Source: Erysipelothrix sp. HDW6A (lineage in GTDB: Bacteria; Bacillota_I; Bacilli_A; Erysipelotrichales; Erysipelotrichaceae). From it: 64,000 nt of DNA. The notes beneath the pieces were generated by a model that was given only the letters and a program-made list of their open reading frames with translations, was not told the DNA's origin and did not search any database. Positions 24,339 to 32,336 of the stretch are shown here, piece by piece. Position 1 is the stretch's first letter, and each line of letters opens with the position of its first letter. The stretch lies in contig NZ_CP049859.1 in the NCBI RefSeq assembly GCF_011400295.1, forward strand, positions 992,001-1,056,000, written 5' to 3'. The position numbers were made by a program, and so were the translations under genes.

Positions 24339-25004
24339 ATGTTTTCAATCCCTGTTGATTGGATGGTATATATTAACGGTTTATTAATCATTTGGATTCT
24401 CTTTGATTTATACCGTGGTTATAAAAGAGGATTGATTCTTCAAGTAGTCGATTTAGTAGGTACCTTTGTATCGTTACTAACTGCTTGGCTCCTTGCGCCG
24501 GTATTTATGAACTTGTTTACATTCTTTAAAACAAGCGGTAACGGAGTCTTATTAATCAATCAATTTATGTCAAAACAAATCAATCAGTTAATCTGGTTTG
24601 TAATCTTATTTGTGGTAATTCGTATCTTATTATTAGTTGTAACACCACTAGCATCATTTATTTCCAAAATGCCTTTAATTAAGCAAGTAAACTCTGCTGT
24701 TGGAGGAGTATTTTCAATTGTATTCTTTGGTGTTAAGTTAATTATTGTGTTATTCCTCTTAACAACTCCATTTGTTACAAATGGTAATGAAGTTATTGAA
24801 AATACATGGTTTAAATATGTAGCGAAGGCGAGCGAACCAGTTATGAAGTTTGCTGATGAGCTAGTAGATCGCAACAGTGGAATTCAATCCATTATTAATA
24901 AACAACGCCTACCAGAAGACCAAATTAAAGCCATGACAGACTGGTTTAAAGAGAATGGTTTTACTGAAGGTGAAATTAGGGAGTTTTTAAAGAATTATGA
25001 ATAA
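24339..25004 (+). CDS. CvpA-family membrane protein
   Basis: 221 residues with four membrane helices. The N-terminal IIWILFDLYRGYKRGLILQVVDLVG block matches the CvpA family (colicin V production protein). The C-terminus is soluble and ends EGEIREFLKNY. The gene commonly precedes mutS2 in firmicutes, as here. The role is not established. The start at 24339 follows AAGGAG; upstream in-frame codons lack a site. Its end overlaps the mutS2 start by 8 bases. Confidence 0.88.
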   Translation: MFSIPVDWMVYINGLLIIWILFDLYRGYKRGLILQVVDLVGTFVSLLTAWLLAPVFMNLFTFFKTSGNGVLLINQFMSKQINQLIWFVILFVVIRILLLVVTPLASFISKMPLIKQVNSAVGGVFSIVFFGVKLIIVLFLLTTPFVTNGNEVIENTWFKYVAKASEPVMKFADELVDRNSGIQSIINKQRLPEDQIKAMTDWFKENGFTEGEIREFLKNYE

Positions 25005-27282
25005 TGTAGGAACACGTCTTGAATTTGATAAGGTTCTTTCTAACATTGCATTTTATGCAGCTTTTTCATTAGGTAAGAAGAGGGTACTAGAAACAGAACC
25101 TTCTTTTTCTGCTTTAATCGTGAGACGTGATTTAGCACGTGCGAGTGATGCCTTACGACTGGTGGTAAGCCATGGTGGTTTATCATTTGGTGGTATTGTG
25201 GATGTTGAGAAAGCAGTAGAGTTTGCAGGTAAAGGTGGAGTGCTTCATATTGATGATATCGTTGATATTGGGCGTTTCTTACACGGTACTCAAAGACTTC
25301 AACTCGAATTTCAAAAGCTAGAAGGATCCTATCCTGCTTTGGAAGACTTGTTTGAAAGCTTGGTCGTTAATGAAGCATTAATTCGACATATTGATCATGC
25401 CTTTAGCGAACAAGGAGAAGTTCTTGACCGTGCAAGTACTCATCTTGCAGCACTGAGACAATCAATTAATTCCATAGAATCTGGAATTGATAAACAAATT
25501 CAAAGCTTTATGAATAAGAATCGTGCGATGTTGAGTGAAGCGGTTGTTTCTTTACAACATGGCCGTAAAACATTTCTAATTAAACCTGGAGACAAAAATA
25601 AGCTTCCAGGAACAATCTATGGAGAATCTGCTTCAGGTCAATCAGTTTATTTTGAACCTGAATTTTTAACGAGAATGCAAAACGAACTTCAAGGCTTAAA
25701 GAGTCAAGAAGCTGATGAAATTGAACGTATCTGCCGTGAGACCTCGCAATTAATAGGGTCTGAAAGCTCACAAATACGTGCTGATTTGGATACTGTTGCT
25801 GATTTAGATGCAATCTTCGCAAGAGCAACATGGGGTGCCAAAAACGATGGTGTCGTTGCTAGCTTGACAGAAGATAGACTTCGTTTAGTTCAAGCAAGAC
25901 ATCCACTCATCGATAAGAAATCTGTTGTCGCTAATACCTATCAATTATTACCACCTTACAAGACAATTCTTATTAGTGGTCCTAATACCGGTGGTAAATC
26001 CGTATCTCTTAAAACAATGGGACTAGCAATTATGCTAACTCTATCAGGCTGTCCTGTCCTTGCAGAAGCGGCAGAAGTTATGCTTGTCGATAAGATCTTC
26101 GTAGATATTGGAGACCAACAATCCATTGAGAAATCACTGTCATCATTCTCAGCACATATGGAAACGATGACGACAGTAAGTCGTGAGGCTACTTCGAAAT
26201 CAATCGTTTTACTGGATGAGTTGGGATCGCAAACAGATCCTCTTGAAGGTGAAAGTCTCTCGATGGCAATTCTTGACCATTTTAGAGAAGTTGGGTGCTG
26301 GGTTATCGCAACAACTCACTTCTCACGCTTAAAACAATACGGAACCCAACATGATGATATACTTATTGCTAGTGTTGAGTTTGATCTGCAAGAGCTTAAG
26401 CCAACTTACCATTATCGTGAAAACATCATGGGAGAGTCGAATGCCTTTGCGATTGCGAAACGTTTAGGGTTAGATACGGATATCATTGATCGTGCCCAAT
26501 CTTATAAGGAAGAGAGTCAATATGAGACAGACCATCTTTTAGAAATTCTGGAAGCGAAAATTGTTGAACAAGAAGAACTTCAAAAAGAATTGAAAAAAGA
26601 ACACGATAATTTAGAAGCGTTAAAACAAAGCATTGAAGATGAAGAACAAAGGCGACAAGCAGACTTTGAAAAAGAACGTATCAAACTTCATGAAGAAAAT
26701 GAACAAAAACTTGAAGAAATGCTTGAACTTGCTCAAGAAGAATTAGAACGAATTAATACTGAAAGTCGTCCTGATTTCCGTAAGCAAGCAGTAAAAAATA
26801 TTGAAAAACTGAAGAAAAAAGAACCTATTGAAGTCATTGAAGTAGGGGACAGAGTACAACTTAAATCAACCAATCAAGTGGGTGTCGTTGAGAGTATTGA
26901 AAAGCAAAATGCTTATGTAAGTATTGGTACATTAAGTATGAGTGTTCCACTGAACAAACTAACTAAGGTTGCAGGGAAAGCACCTAAACAAAAGAAACGA
27001 GTGATAAGAACGCACTCTGTAGCATCTCGTTCTACTTTTAGTACAGAACTTAACCTTATTGGTAAACGTGTTGCTGAAGCGATGCCGCTACTTGATAAGT
27101 TTGTTGATGATGCAATCATCAATAAGGTGTATCAGTTTAGAGTGGTACATGGACATGGAACCGGTCAATTACGCAACGCTGTTCACGATCGCTTACGTAA
27201 AAACAAGAATGTAGCAAGCTTTGAACTTGGAGGCATGGGTGAAGGTGGAATGGGTGTAACCATCGTTAAACTCAAACAATAA
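24997..27282 (+). CDS. mutS2: MutS2 protein
   Basis: 761 residues. The MutS core and clamp domains are followed by the ATPase with Walker A GPNTGGKS (about 328-335), the signature SLSSFSAHM and Walker B VLLDELGSQTDP. A long Glu/Gln/Lys-rich coiled coil fills about 505-620. The C-terminal Smr nuclease domain ends with VHGHGTGQLR and GGMGEGGMGVT. MutS2 acts against recombination, and in Bacillus it also splits collided ribosomes. It overlaps cvpA, and uvrC starts on the base after its stop. Confidence 0.95.
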   Translation: MNNVGTRLEFDKVLSNIAFYAAFSLGKKRVLETEPSFSALIVRRDLARASDALRLVVSHGGLSFGGIVDVEKAVEFAGKGGVLHIDDIVDIGRFLHGTQRLQLEFQKLEGSYPALEDLFESLVVNEALIRHIDHAFSEQGEVLDRASTHLAALRQSINSIESGIDKQIQSFMNKNRAMLSEAVVSLQHGRKTFLIKPGDKNKLPGTIYGESASGQSVYFEPEFLTRMQNELQGLKSQEADEIERICRETSQLIGSESSQIRADLDTVADLDAIFARATWGAKNDGVVASLTEDRLRLVQARHPLIDKKSVVANTYQLLPPYKTILISGPNTGGKSVSLKTMGLAIMLTLSGCPVLAEAAEVMLVDKIFVDIGDQQSIEKSLSSFSAHMETMTTVSREATSKSIVLLDELGSQTDPLEGESLSMAILDHFREVGCWVIATTHFSRLKQYGTQHDDILIASVEFDLQELKPTYHYRENIMGESNAFAIAKRLGLDTDIIDRAQSYKEESQYETDHLLEILEAKIVEQEELQKELKKEHDNLEALKQSIEDEEQRRQADFEKERIKLHEENEQKLEEMLELAQEELERINTESRPDFRKQAVKNIEKLKKKEPIEVIEVGDRVQLKSTNQVGVVESIEKQNAYVSIGTLSMSVPLNKLTKVAGKAPKQKKRVIRTHSVASRSTFSTELNLIGKRVAEAMPLLDKFVDDAIINKVYQFRVVHGHGTGQLRNAVHDRLRKNKNVASFELGGMGEGGMGVTIVKLKQ

Positions 27283-29052
27283 ATGAAAAAGACGATTGAG
27301 GAAAAACTAGAGCTCTTACCAGCGGAACCGGGTTGTTATTTGATGAAAGACAAGAACGGTACCATCATTTATGTTGGTAAGGCAAAGAAGTTGAAGAACA
27401 GAGTTAGTTCTTATTTTCATGGTGCCCATGACTATAAGACGACTAAAATGATTAGTCATATTGATGATTTTGATACAATTATTACTTCAACAGAAAAGGA
27501 ATCCTTAATCCTAGAAATCAACTTAATAAAAGAACATCGACCTCGATTTAATATTTTATTTATGGATGACAAGTCGTATCCATATTTGAAAGTGGCTAAA
27601 AAGGGGAAACCAGAAGTAATTGTATCCCGTGACCGTAAACCGAATCCTAACTATAGTTATTTCGGCCCGTATCCTGATGCAACTGCTGCTAGGTCGGTAG
27701 CGAGTGTTTTGAACGATTCTGTTCCAAATGATGAAGGAGTGCTCTTACCTAACACACAAGCCATTTACGGTGCCTTTAATCGCACCGCAAAGCGTTATTC
27801 CGAGGAAGAGTATTCCCAGTGGCGAACTCAGGTAGTATCGATATTAAATGGCCAATCTGGTGATTTTTATGCAGCACTGGAATCAAAAATGATTGAGGCA
27901 AGTTCAGCCTTGAACTTTGAGTTAGCTCAGTTATATAAAGAAAAACTTGATGGTATTGAATACATTAGTGACCGTCAACAAGTTCAGTTCAATCGAAGTG
28001 AACAATTTGACATGTTTCACTATGCTCACTACCAAGGTTATATTGCGATTGTCGGTTTATTTGTAAGAAGCGGTCGTTTATTAGAGCGTAGCATGGCAGT
28101 CGAAGCAAGCCTTGAAGAACCACATGATGCTCTAGTATCCTTTATAGCTCAGTATTACCAAAACCAACCCAAACCTAAGCATATTTATGTTCCTGATAAT
28201 ATTGATAAAGATGCAGTATCAGAAGTTATCAATGCTCCTGTTAATCATGCATTAAGAGGTAAGAAACGTGCTTTACTTGAGATTGCCCAAAAGAATGCTC
28301 AGCAACAACTGGATGATCAGTTCCAGTTGCTGAGAAAACGTCAGACATTCAAAGATGATGCTTTAAGTGAACTTGAAACACTCTTTAATCTTAAAACACC
28401 TTTACATCGTATTGAAGTCTTTGATAACTCTCATATATCAGGAGACTATGCAGTATCAGCCTGTGTTGTCTTTGATGATGGGGAACCTAATAAGTCTCAG
28501 TATCGTCGATACCGACTCCATCAAGGTAATGATGATGTTGCATCAATGAAGGAAGTACTTTATCGTCGTTACTTTAGAATATTAAAAGAAGAAGGTATTT
28601 TCCCAGACTTAATCTTAGTTGATGGTGGTAAAGGGCAATTAAATGCAGCGATAGAAATCCTTGAATCTTTAGATTTAAAGATTGCGGTAGGGGGTATGGT
28701 GAAAGATGATCGACATCGAACCCATGCACTGTTATTAAGTAATGGTGAAGAAGCACAAATTGATGTTCGTTCACCTTTGTTTGCATTTATTACTCATATG
28801 CAAGATGAAGTTCACCGCTATGTCATCACCTATCATAAGTTATTACGCAAAAAAGCAATGACAAAATCTATTCTTGATGAAGTTAGTGGTTTAGGGCCAA
28901 AACGTCAGAAATTATTATATAAAGAATATGGATCATTAAGAGGGATACGTGGTGCTAGTTTGGAATCATTAAAATCGATGCTTCCTGAAGACGTAGCGCA
29001 AGAACTCTATGATATAATACACATAGATTGGAATGAAGACGATGAAAAATAA
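27283..29052 (+). CDS. uvrC: UvrABC system protein C, lacking the cysteine cluster
   Basis: 589 residues, normal length. The N-terminal GIY-YIG nuclease (PGCYLMKDKNGTIIYVGKAK), the UVR helix hairpin around residue 205, the RNase H-like C-terminal nuclease (EVFDNSHISG, LILVDGGKGQL) and the final helix-hairpin-helix motifs are all present. The region at about 150-185 normally carries four cysteines (LRKC, CL, QC, PC) and here reads NDSVPNDEGVLLP then NTQAIYGAF with none. The start directly follows the mutS2 stop with no clear site, so expression is coupled. It acts in nucleotide excision repair. Confidence 0.94.
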   Translation: MKKTIEEKLELLPAEPGCYLMKDKNGTIIYVGKAKKLKNRVSSYFHGAHDYKTTKMISHIDDFDTIITSTEKESLILEINLIKEHRPRFNILFMDDKSYPYLKVAKKGKPEVIVSRDRKPNPNYSYFGPYPDATAARSVASVLNDSVPNDEGVLLPNTQAIYGAFNRTAKRYSEEEYSQWRTQVVSILNGQSGDFYAALESKMIEASSALNFELAQLYKEKLDGIEYISDRQQVQFNRSEQFDMFHYAHYQGYIAIVGLFVRSGRLLERSMAVEASLEEPHDALVSFIAQYYQNQPKPKHIYVPDNIDKDAVSEVINAPVNHALRGKKRALLEIAQKNAQQQLDDQFQLLRKRQTFKDDALSELETLFNLKTPLHRIEVFDNSHISGDYAVSACVVFDDGEPNKSQYRRYRLHQGNDDVASMKEVLYRRYFRILKEEGIFPDLILVDGGKGQLNAAIEILESLDLKIAVGGMVKDDRHRTHALLLSNGEEAQIDVRSPLFAFITHMQDEVHRYVITYHKLLRKKAMTKSILDEVSGLGPKRQKLLYKEYGSLRGIRGASLESLKSMLPEDVAQELYDIIHIDWNEDDEK

Positions 29053-29791
29053 AAAACAAATAGGTCTCTTTGATTCAGGTCTAGGAGGCTATAGTATCTA
29101 TAGAGATTTAAGACAAAACTTTCCTGAAACAGGTTTTGTATTATTAGCAGATCAAAAGAATGCGCCATACGGAAATAAAACGAACCAAGAAATTATTGAC
29201 ACAAGTCTTAGCGCTTTTAAATGGTTTGAGAGTCGTGATATCGACACAGTAATCATTGCTTGTAATACAGCAACTGCGATTGCTCTAGAGGCTTGCCGTG
29301 AGGCATTCCCTCACATGAATATCGTAGGTATCATTGATATGACTGTTGACCAGTTGAAAGAGTATCCTAAGGGAGAAATTGCTGTAGTATCAACAATGGC
29401 TACCTATTTATCACATGCTTACCATGACTCAATGGACCGTTATGGTTTCCGTTATACCGCAAAACCATTAAAGAAACTCGTAGACTACATTGAGAATCTT
29501 GAACCTTACGATGAATATCTTCACGATGAACTGGAAGAAGTGAAGTTTGCGGATTACTTAATTCTCGGATGTACTCACTTCCCATTGGTTTATGATGACT
29601 TTAAAAAGAATTATGATCATCAAATACTTGATTCTCGTAAGCCTATTAGAGACTATGTCGCAAGTCATAATCATCTTGAGTGTACAGGTGAATCTGAAGT
29701 TTATACAACAGGAGATCCTGAATTAATGGAGATACAGATTAAGAGTCTTGTAGGAGACGATGTGAAAGTGGGGAAAGCACAATGGAAATAG
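29042..29791 (+). CDS. murI: glutamate racemase
   Basis: About 249 residues (252 if the ATG at 29033 is used). Both catalytic cysteines are present in ACNTATAIA and LGCTHFPLV, along with the N-terminal DSGLGGYS and APYGNK blocks. It makes D-glutamate for peptidoglycan, the residue on which the MurT operon acts. It overlaps uvrC and the phosphodiesterase gene. Confidence 0.93.
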   Translation: MKNKKQIGLFDSGLGGYSIYRDLRQNFPETGFVLLADQKNAPYGNKTNQEIIDTSLSAFKWFESRDIDTVIIACNTATAIALEACREAFPHMNIVGIIDMTVDQLKEYPKGEIAVVSTMATYLSHAYHDSMDRYGFRYTAKPLKKLVDYIENLEPYDEYLHDELEEVKFADYLILGCTHFPLVYDDFKKNYDHQILDSRKPIRDYVASHNHLECTGESEVYTTGDPELMEIQIKSLVGDDVKVGKAQWK

Positions 29792-30246
29792 TAATTGTTA
29801 GTGATAACCACGGACGTAAAGAAATTCTTGAGAAAATACGGCATGCTTATTCCAATGCAGATGCTTATGTACACTGTGGTGATAGTGAAATGGATGAGTA
29901 TGATTTAAAACCATACTTAAGTGTCATGGGAAATAACGATTGGAACTACTTCCCAGAATATCGTGTTGTGGGAGTTGGGGATAAAAGAGTTCTTGTTATC
30001 CACAGTCATACATTGCCATATGGCAATACTGTAAAGAATCTCGTGAAACTTGCGAAAAAGGAATCCTGTGACATTGCCTGTTATGGACATACGCATCGTT
30101 ATGATGACCAAATCTATGAAGGAATCCAGGTAGTTAATCCAGGATCGCTATTCTATAACCGTGATGGAAGTAAACCAAGTTATGCAATCTTACGTGAAGT
30201 TGATGGAATTATTACAGTAAAACGTAAATTTGCAGAAGATTTGTAG
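29782..30246 (+). CDS. YfcE/MJ0936-type metallophosphoesterase
   Basis: 154 residues. Metal-binding motifs are SDNHG (D-x-H), HCGDSE (GD), MGNNDW (GNxD), HSH and YGHTHRYDD (GHTH), in family order. Members cleave phosphodiesters with Mn2+ or similar metals; the physiological substrate is unknown. In firmicutes the gene often sits beside murI/rdgB. The start lies 10 bases before the murI stop, with GTGGGG upstream. Confidence 0.92.
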   Translation: MEIVIVSDNHGRKEILEKIRHAYSNADAYVHCGDSEMDEYDLKPYLSVMGNNDWNYFPEYRVVGVGDKRVLVIHSHTLPYGNTVKNLVKLAKKESCDIACYGHTHRYDDQIYEGIQVVNPGSLFYNRDGSKPSYAILREVDGIITVKRKFAEDL

Positions 30247-30294
30247 AAAACGATTGTATTTGAACCGGCTATTTGTTAATATAATAGTCGTCAC

Positions 30295-30370
30295 GTCTAC
30301 GTAGCTCAGGGGATAGAGCACGCGCCTTCTAAGCGTGTGGTCGGGGGTTCGAATCCCTCCGTGGACGCCA
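30295..30370 (+). tRNA. tRNA-Arg (TCT anticodon)
   Basis: Acceptor arms GTCTACG / CGTGGAC (one T-G wobble), encoded CCA (30368-30370), anticodon stem CGCGC / GCGTG with loop CTTCTAA and anticodon TCT. A -10 TATAAT lies at 30280-30285. A decayed inverted copy is found at 31485-31556. Confidence 0.95.
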
Positions 30371-30381
30371 TGATAAATATT

Positions 30382-30408
30382 AACCCACTCTCGAGTGGGT
30401 TTTCTTTT
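30382..30408 (+). terminator. terminator after tRNA-Arg(TCT)
   Basis: AACCCACT / AGTGGGTT stem with a CTCG loop and T-rich tail. Confidence 0.9.
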
Positions 30409-30537
30409 GCACTGAAATAAATCTAGAAGATAAACTAAGTGATACAAAGCAAATCGACTAATAAGCAAATCTCTATGTGTAATTTTTGTGTGATTACTGT
30501 ATAATAAACATACTGTTTAATTAGTGGAGCTATTACT

Positions 30538-31014
30538 GTGGAAATTGTTAAAGATATTTCTATAAAAATTTATGAGGCTATTAAGAAGATATTTTCTTTT
30601 GTTTTTTCAGGAGATATAGGAGTTCACTTTGTAATTCATTTCTTGTTAGGAATTGGAATTATGTTTGTAGCAAACTACTTATTGAATTATGGTGGTAGGG
30701 GCGAAAGTAACCAAAAGTTCGCAGAAGCTATTGGTCAAGGAGAATTATATAAGGTGATGCCTTACATAATGACATTTTGCTATCCCTTTGCCGCACTAGT
30801 ATGGAGACAAACAATTGGAAGAATAATACCAGCAGGTATTTCTGTATCTGGATATGGTGATACATTTATCATGGTTTCGATTTTCTTGTTAATAATAAAA
30901 ATTCTTTATTGGATATTTTATACTCTATTGTTATGGGCGATATCTCCATTTATTTTCCCATTTGGTCTATTGCTATTAATTATTATGAGATGGAGAGACT
31001 TTGATTTAGCTTAA
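30538..31014 (+). CDS. membrane protein of unknown function
   Basis: 158 residues with about four membrane helices (28-48, 75-90, 103-120, 125-152), from a GTG preceded by GTGGAG. TATAAT at 30500-30505 is a likely -10. I recognise no family. It lies between tRNA-Arg(TCT) and its decayed inverted copy, which suggests an acquired or rearranged segment. Confidence 0.7.
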   Translation: MEIVKDISIKIYEAIKKIFSFVFSGDIGVHFVIHFLLGIGIMFVANYLLNYGGRGESNQKFAEAIGQGELYKVMPYIMTFCYPFAALVWRQTIGRIIPAGISVSGYGDTFIMVSIFLLIIKILYWIFYTLLLWAISPFIFPFGLLLLIIMRWRDFDLA

Positions 31015-31234
31015 TTTTAGAGATAAACATATGTCTGATTTAACTAGAAATTCAACATATTAAAATCACTGAAAATAATATGGAATATTTCCGGAATAAA
31101 CAATGCGATGAAAAAATTACCAAATAATGGAAAGGTGTTGATTGTTGTACTGTTGTTATAGTACAATAAGCCCGGTGGTACAATTGTCGCTCTATTAGTA
31201 TGAATATTAATGGTTAAGTATCACTTTAAAAATG

Positions 31235-31275
31235 AACCACTAACTATACCCTCAAAACGTTAGTGGTTTCTCCTT
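31235..31275 (+). terminator. orphan terminator-like hairpin
   Basis: Perfect 10-bp stem AACCACTAAC / GTTAGTGGTT (31235-31244, 31259-31268) followed by TCTCCTTTTT. No gene ends just before it, and the nearest is 220 bases upstream. The stretch 31015-31234 contains a 7-bp inverted repeat TTGTACT / AGTACAA (31145-31151, 31160-31166) and a possible promoter, so it may hold a short RNA gene. Confidence 0.6.
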
Positions 31276-31283
31276 TTTATGAT

Positions 31284-31352
31284 ACCAAGTCCTGCATACA
31301 GATTCATGATACTCTCATATTATGTAGATACCTGTGTGTAGGAGACCTTGGT
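31284..31352 (+). other. long imperfect RNA hairpin
   Basis: ACCAAG / CTTGGT outer arms, then CCT / AGG and CATACAG / CTGTGTG (one G-U) inner arms, with a 30-base loop, followed by a T-rich stretch. No protein-coding signal is seen. Confidence 0.4.
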
Positions 31353-31399
31353 TATTTTATTAAACAGACTATCAATGTTATTCATTAATAATTAACGAG

Positions 31400-31425
31400 A
31401 ATCAGTTAAGAGCTGATTTTTTATT
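31400..31425 (+). terminator. terminator-like hairpin in the gene-poor stretch
   Basis: AATCAG / CTGATT stem followed by TTTTTTATTT. Confidence 0.65.
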
Positions 31426-31484
31426 TGCGCTGGTTAGTTATTACGGTGTTGATTACTAGTAATAGAGTAACTATATTGAAATCA

Positions 31485-31556
31485 TGGCGTCTATGGAGGG
31501 ATTCAAGCCCCTAAGTACACACTTAGATTGTGTTTCTATGAATTTATTATGAGTAT
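31485..31556 (-). pseudogene. decayed tRNA-Arg(TCT) copy, inverted
   Basis: On the minus strand the sequence ends GAATCCCTCC then ATAGACGCCA, against GAATCCCTCC then GTGGACGCCA in the intact tRNA at 30295-30370. Upstream it keeps an anticodon-like TCTAAG followed by GTGTG. The D-arm and acceptor 5' strand are degraded. Similarity runs past the CCA into the terminator region (CCATGAT). It is therefore a decayed duplicate of the whole tRNA locus and not a functional gene. Confidence 0.7.
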
Positions 31557-31640
31557 TTTTGCAGGATTGCCACTTTATGGGTGATAAAGCTTTAATTCAA
31601 GATGAAATATGTTAAAATATTACGGTATGAAAGGATACGT

Positions 31641-32276
31641 ATGAATAATTATTATGAAACATGTCTGAAGACAATTCAGTCGTTGATTAGCGATGGAAAT
31701 CGTAGTGAAGCACTACAAATGATCGATGAAGAATTATCAATGCCGTATGTTCCTCAAGACTACTTGAACCAATTTGAGTCGTTGCGAGATTCATTAAGGA
31801 TTGATAAGAAACCACATCAAAAGTACTTTGAATCAATGGATGAAATTGTTGAGGGATTGCGTGGTAATGATTTACTCCAACAAAAATCATTAATGTCATT
31901 AGAGCGTATGAATTTACGAGCTGAACTTGATGATTTAAAAGAAATACTATTGGATGAAAAATTACCTGATTGGATAAAGAAACAAATCTTATTCTTTCTA
32001 ATGGGACAGAATATTAATCAATCGGTTGAGGTCTATGTCAATGGATCAAAGCATACTATTAATATAGCTACATTAGAAAATCCTATCGAAAGCCAAGCAT
32101 ATCAAAAATGTATTCTAGAATTAAGAGATGCTCTTGAGTCTTGGAATCCAAGTTTGCTTATTCTGTGTGTGGCTGAACTGGATCAAAGAGTTATGGATTC
32201 ATTTCCATTAAGTCTTACGACTCTCGATGCTCAAGACATCATTGATACCGTTAATGGGTATCTAAACACAATTTAG
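31641..32276 (+). CDS. acidic helical protein of unknown function upstream of tig
   Basis: 211 residues, almost all helical by composition, with TPR-like spacing in the first 50 residues (YYETCLKTIQSLISDGNRSEALQMI). It may be of the DUF3196 type found near trigger factor in this bacterial class, but I cannot confirm that. The start follows GAAAGG. Its stop codon lies inside the CIRCE-like operator of tig. Confidence 0.7.
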   Translation: MNNYYETCLKTIQSLISDGNRSEALQMIDEELSMPYVPQDYLNQFESLRDSLRIDKKPHQKYFESMDEIVEGLRGNDLLQQKSLMSLERMNLRAELDDLKEILLDEKLPDWIKKQILFFLMGQNINQSVEVYVNGSKHTINIATLENPIESQAYQKCILELRDALESWNPSLLILCVAELDQRVMDSFPLSLTTLDAQDIIDTVNGYLNTI

Positions 32277-32299
32277 CACTCATATATTGACAGTGCTAA
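32273..32299 (+). promoter_or_regulatory. CIRCE-like HrcA operator upstream of tig
   Basis: TTAGCACTC-N9-CAGTGCTAA; the consensus is TTAGCACTC-N9-GAGTGCTAA, so 17 of 18 arm bases match and spacing is exact. It covers the -35 of the tig promoter and the stop codon of the preceding gene. Confidence 0.85.
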
Positions 32300-32314
32300 A
32301 TCTTATGTTATAAT
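32287..32314 (+). promoter_or_regulatory. tig promoter
   Basis: TTGACA (32287-32292), 16-base spacer, TATAAT (32309-32314): consensus hexamers, with the -35 inside the CIRCE-like element. Confidence 0.85.
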
Positions 32315-32336
32315 AGATTCATACTAGGAGGACAAA

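Noticed and set aside
31108-31161. Short peptide frame beginning MKKLPNNGK with a hydrophobic end
   Set aside because: Only 17 codons, no ribosome site, and it runs into a structured region.
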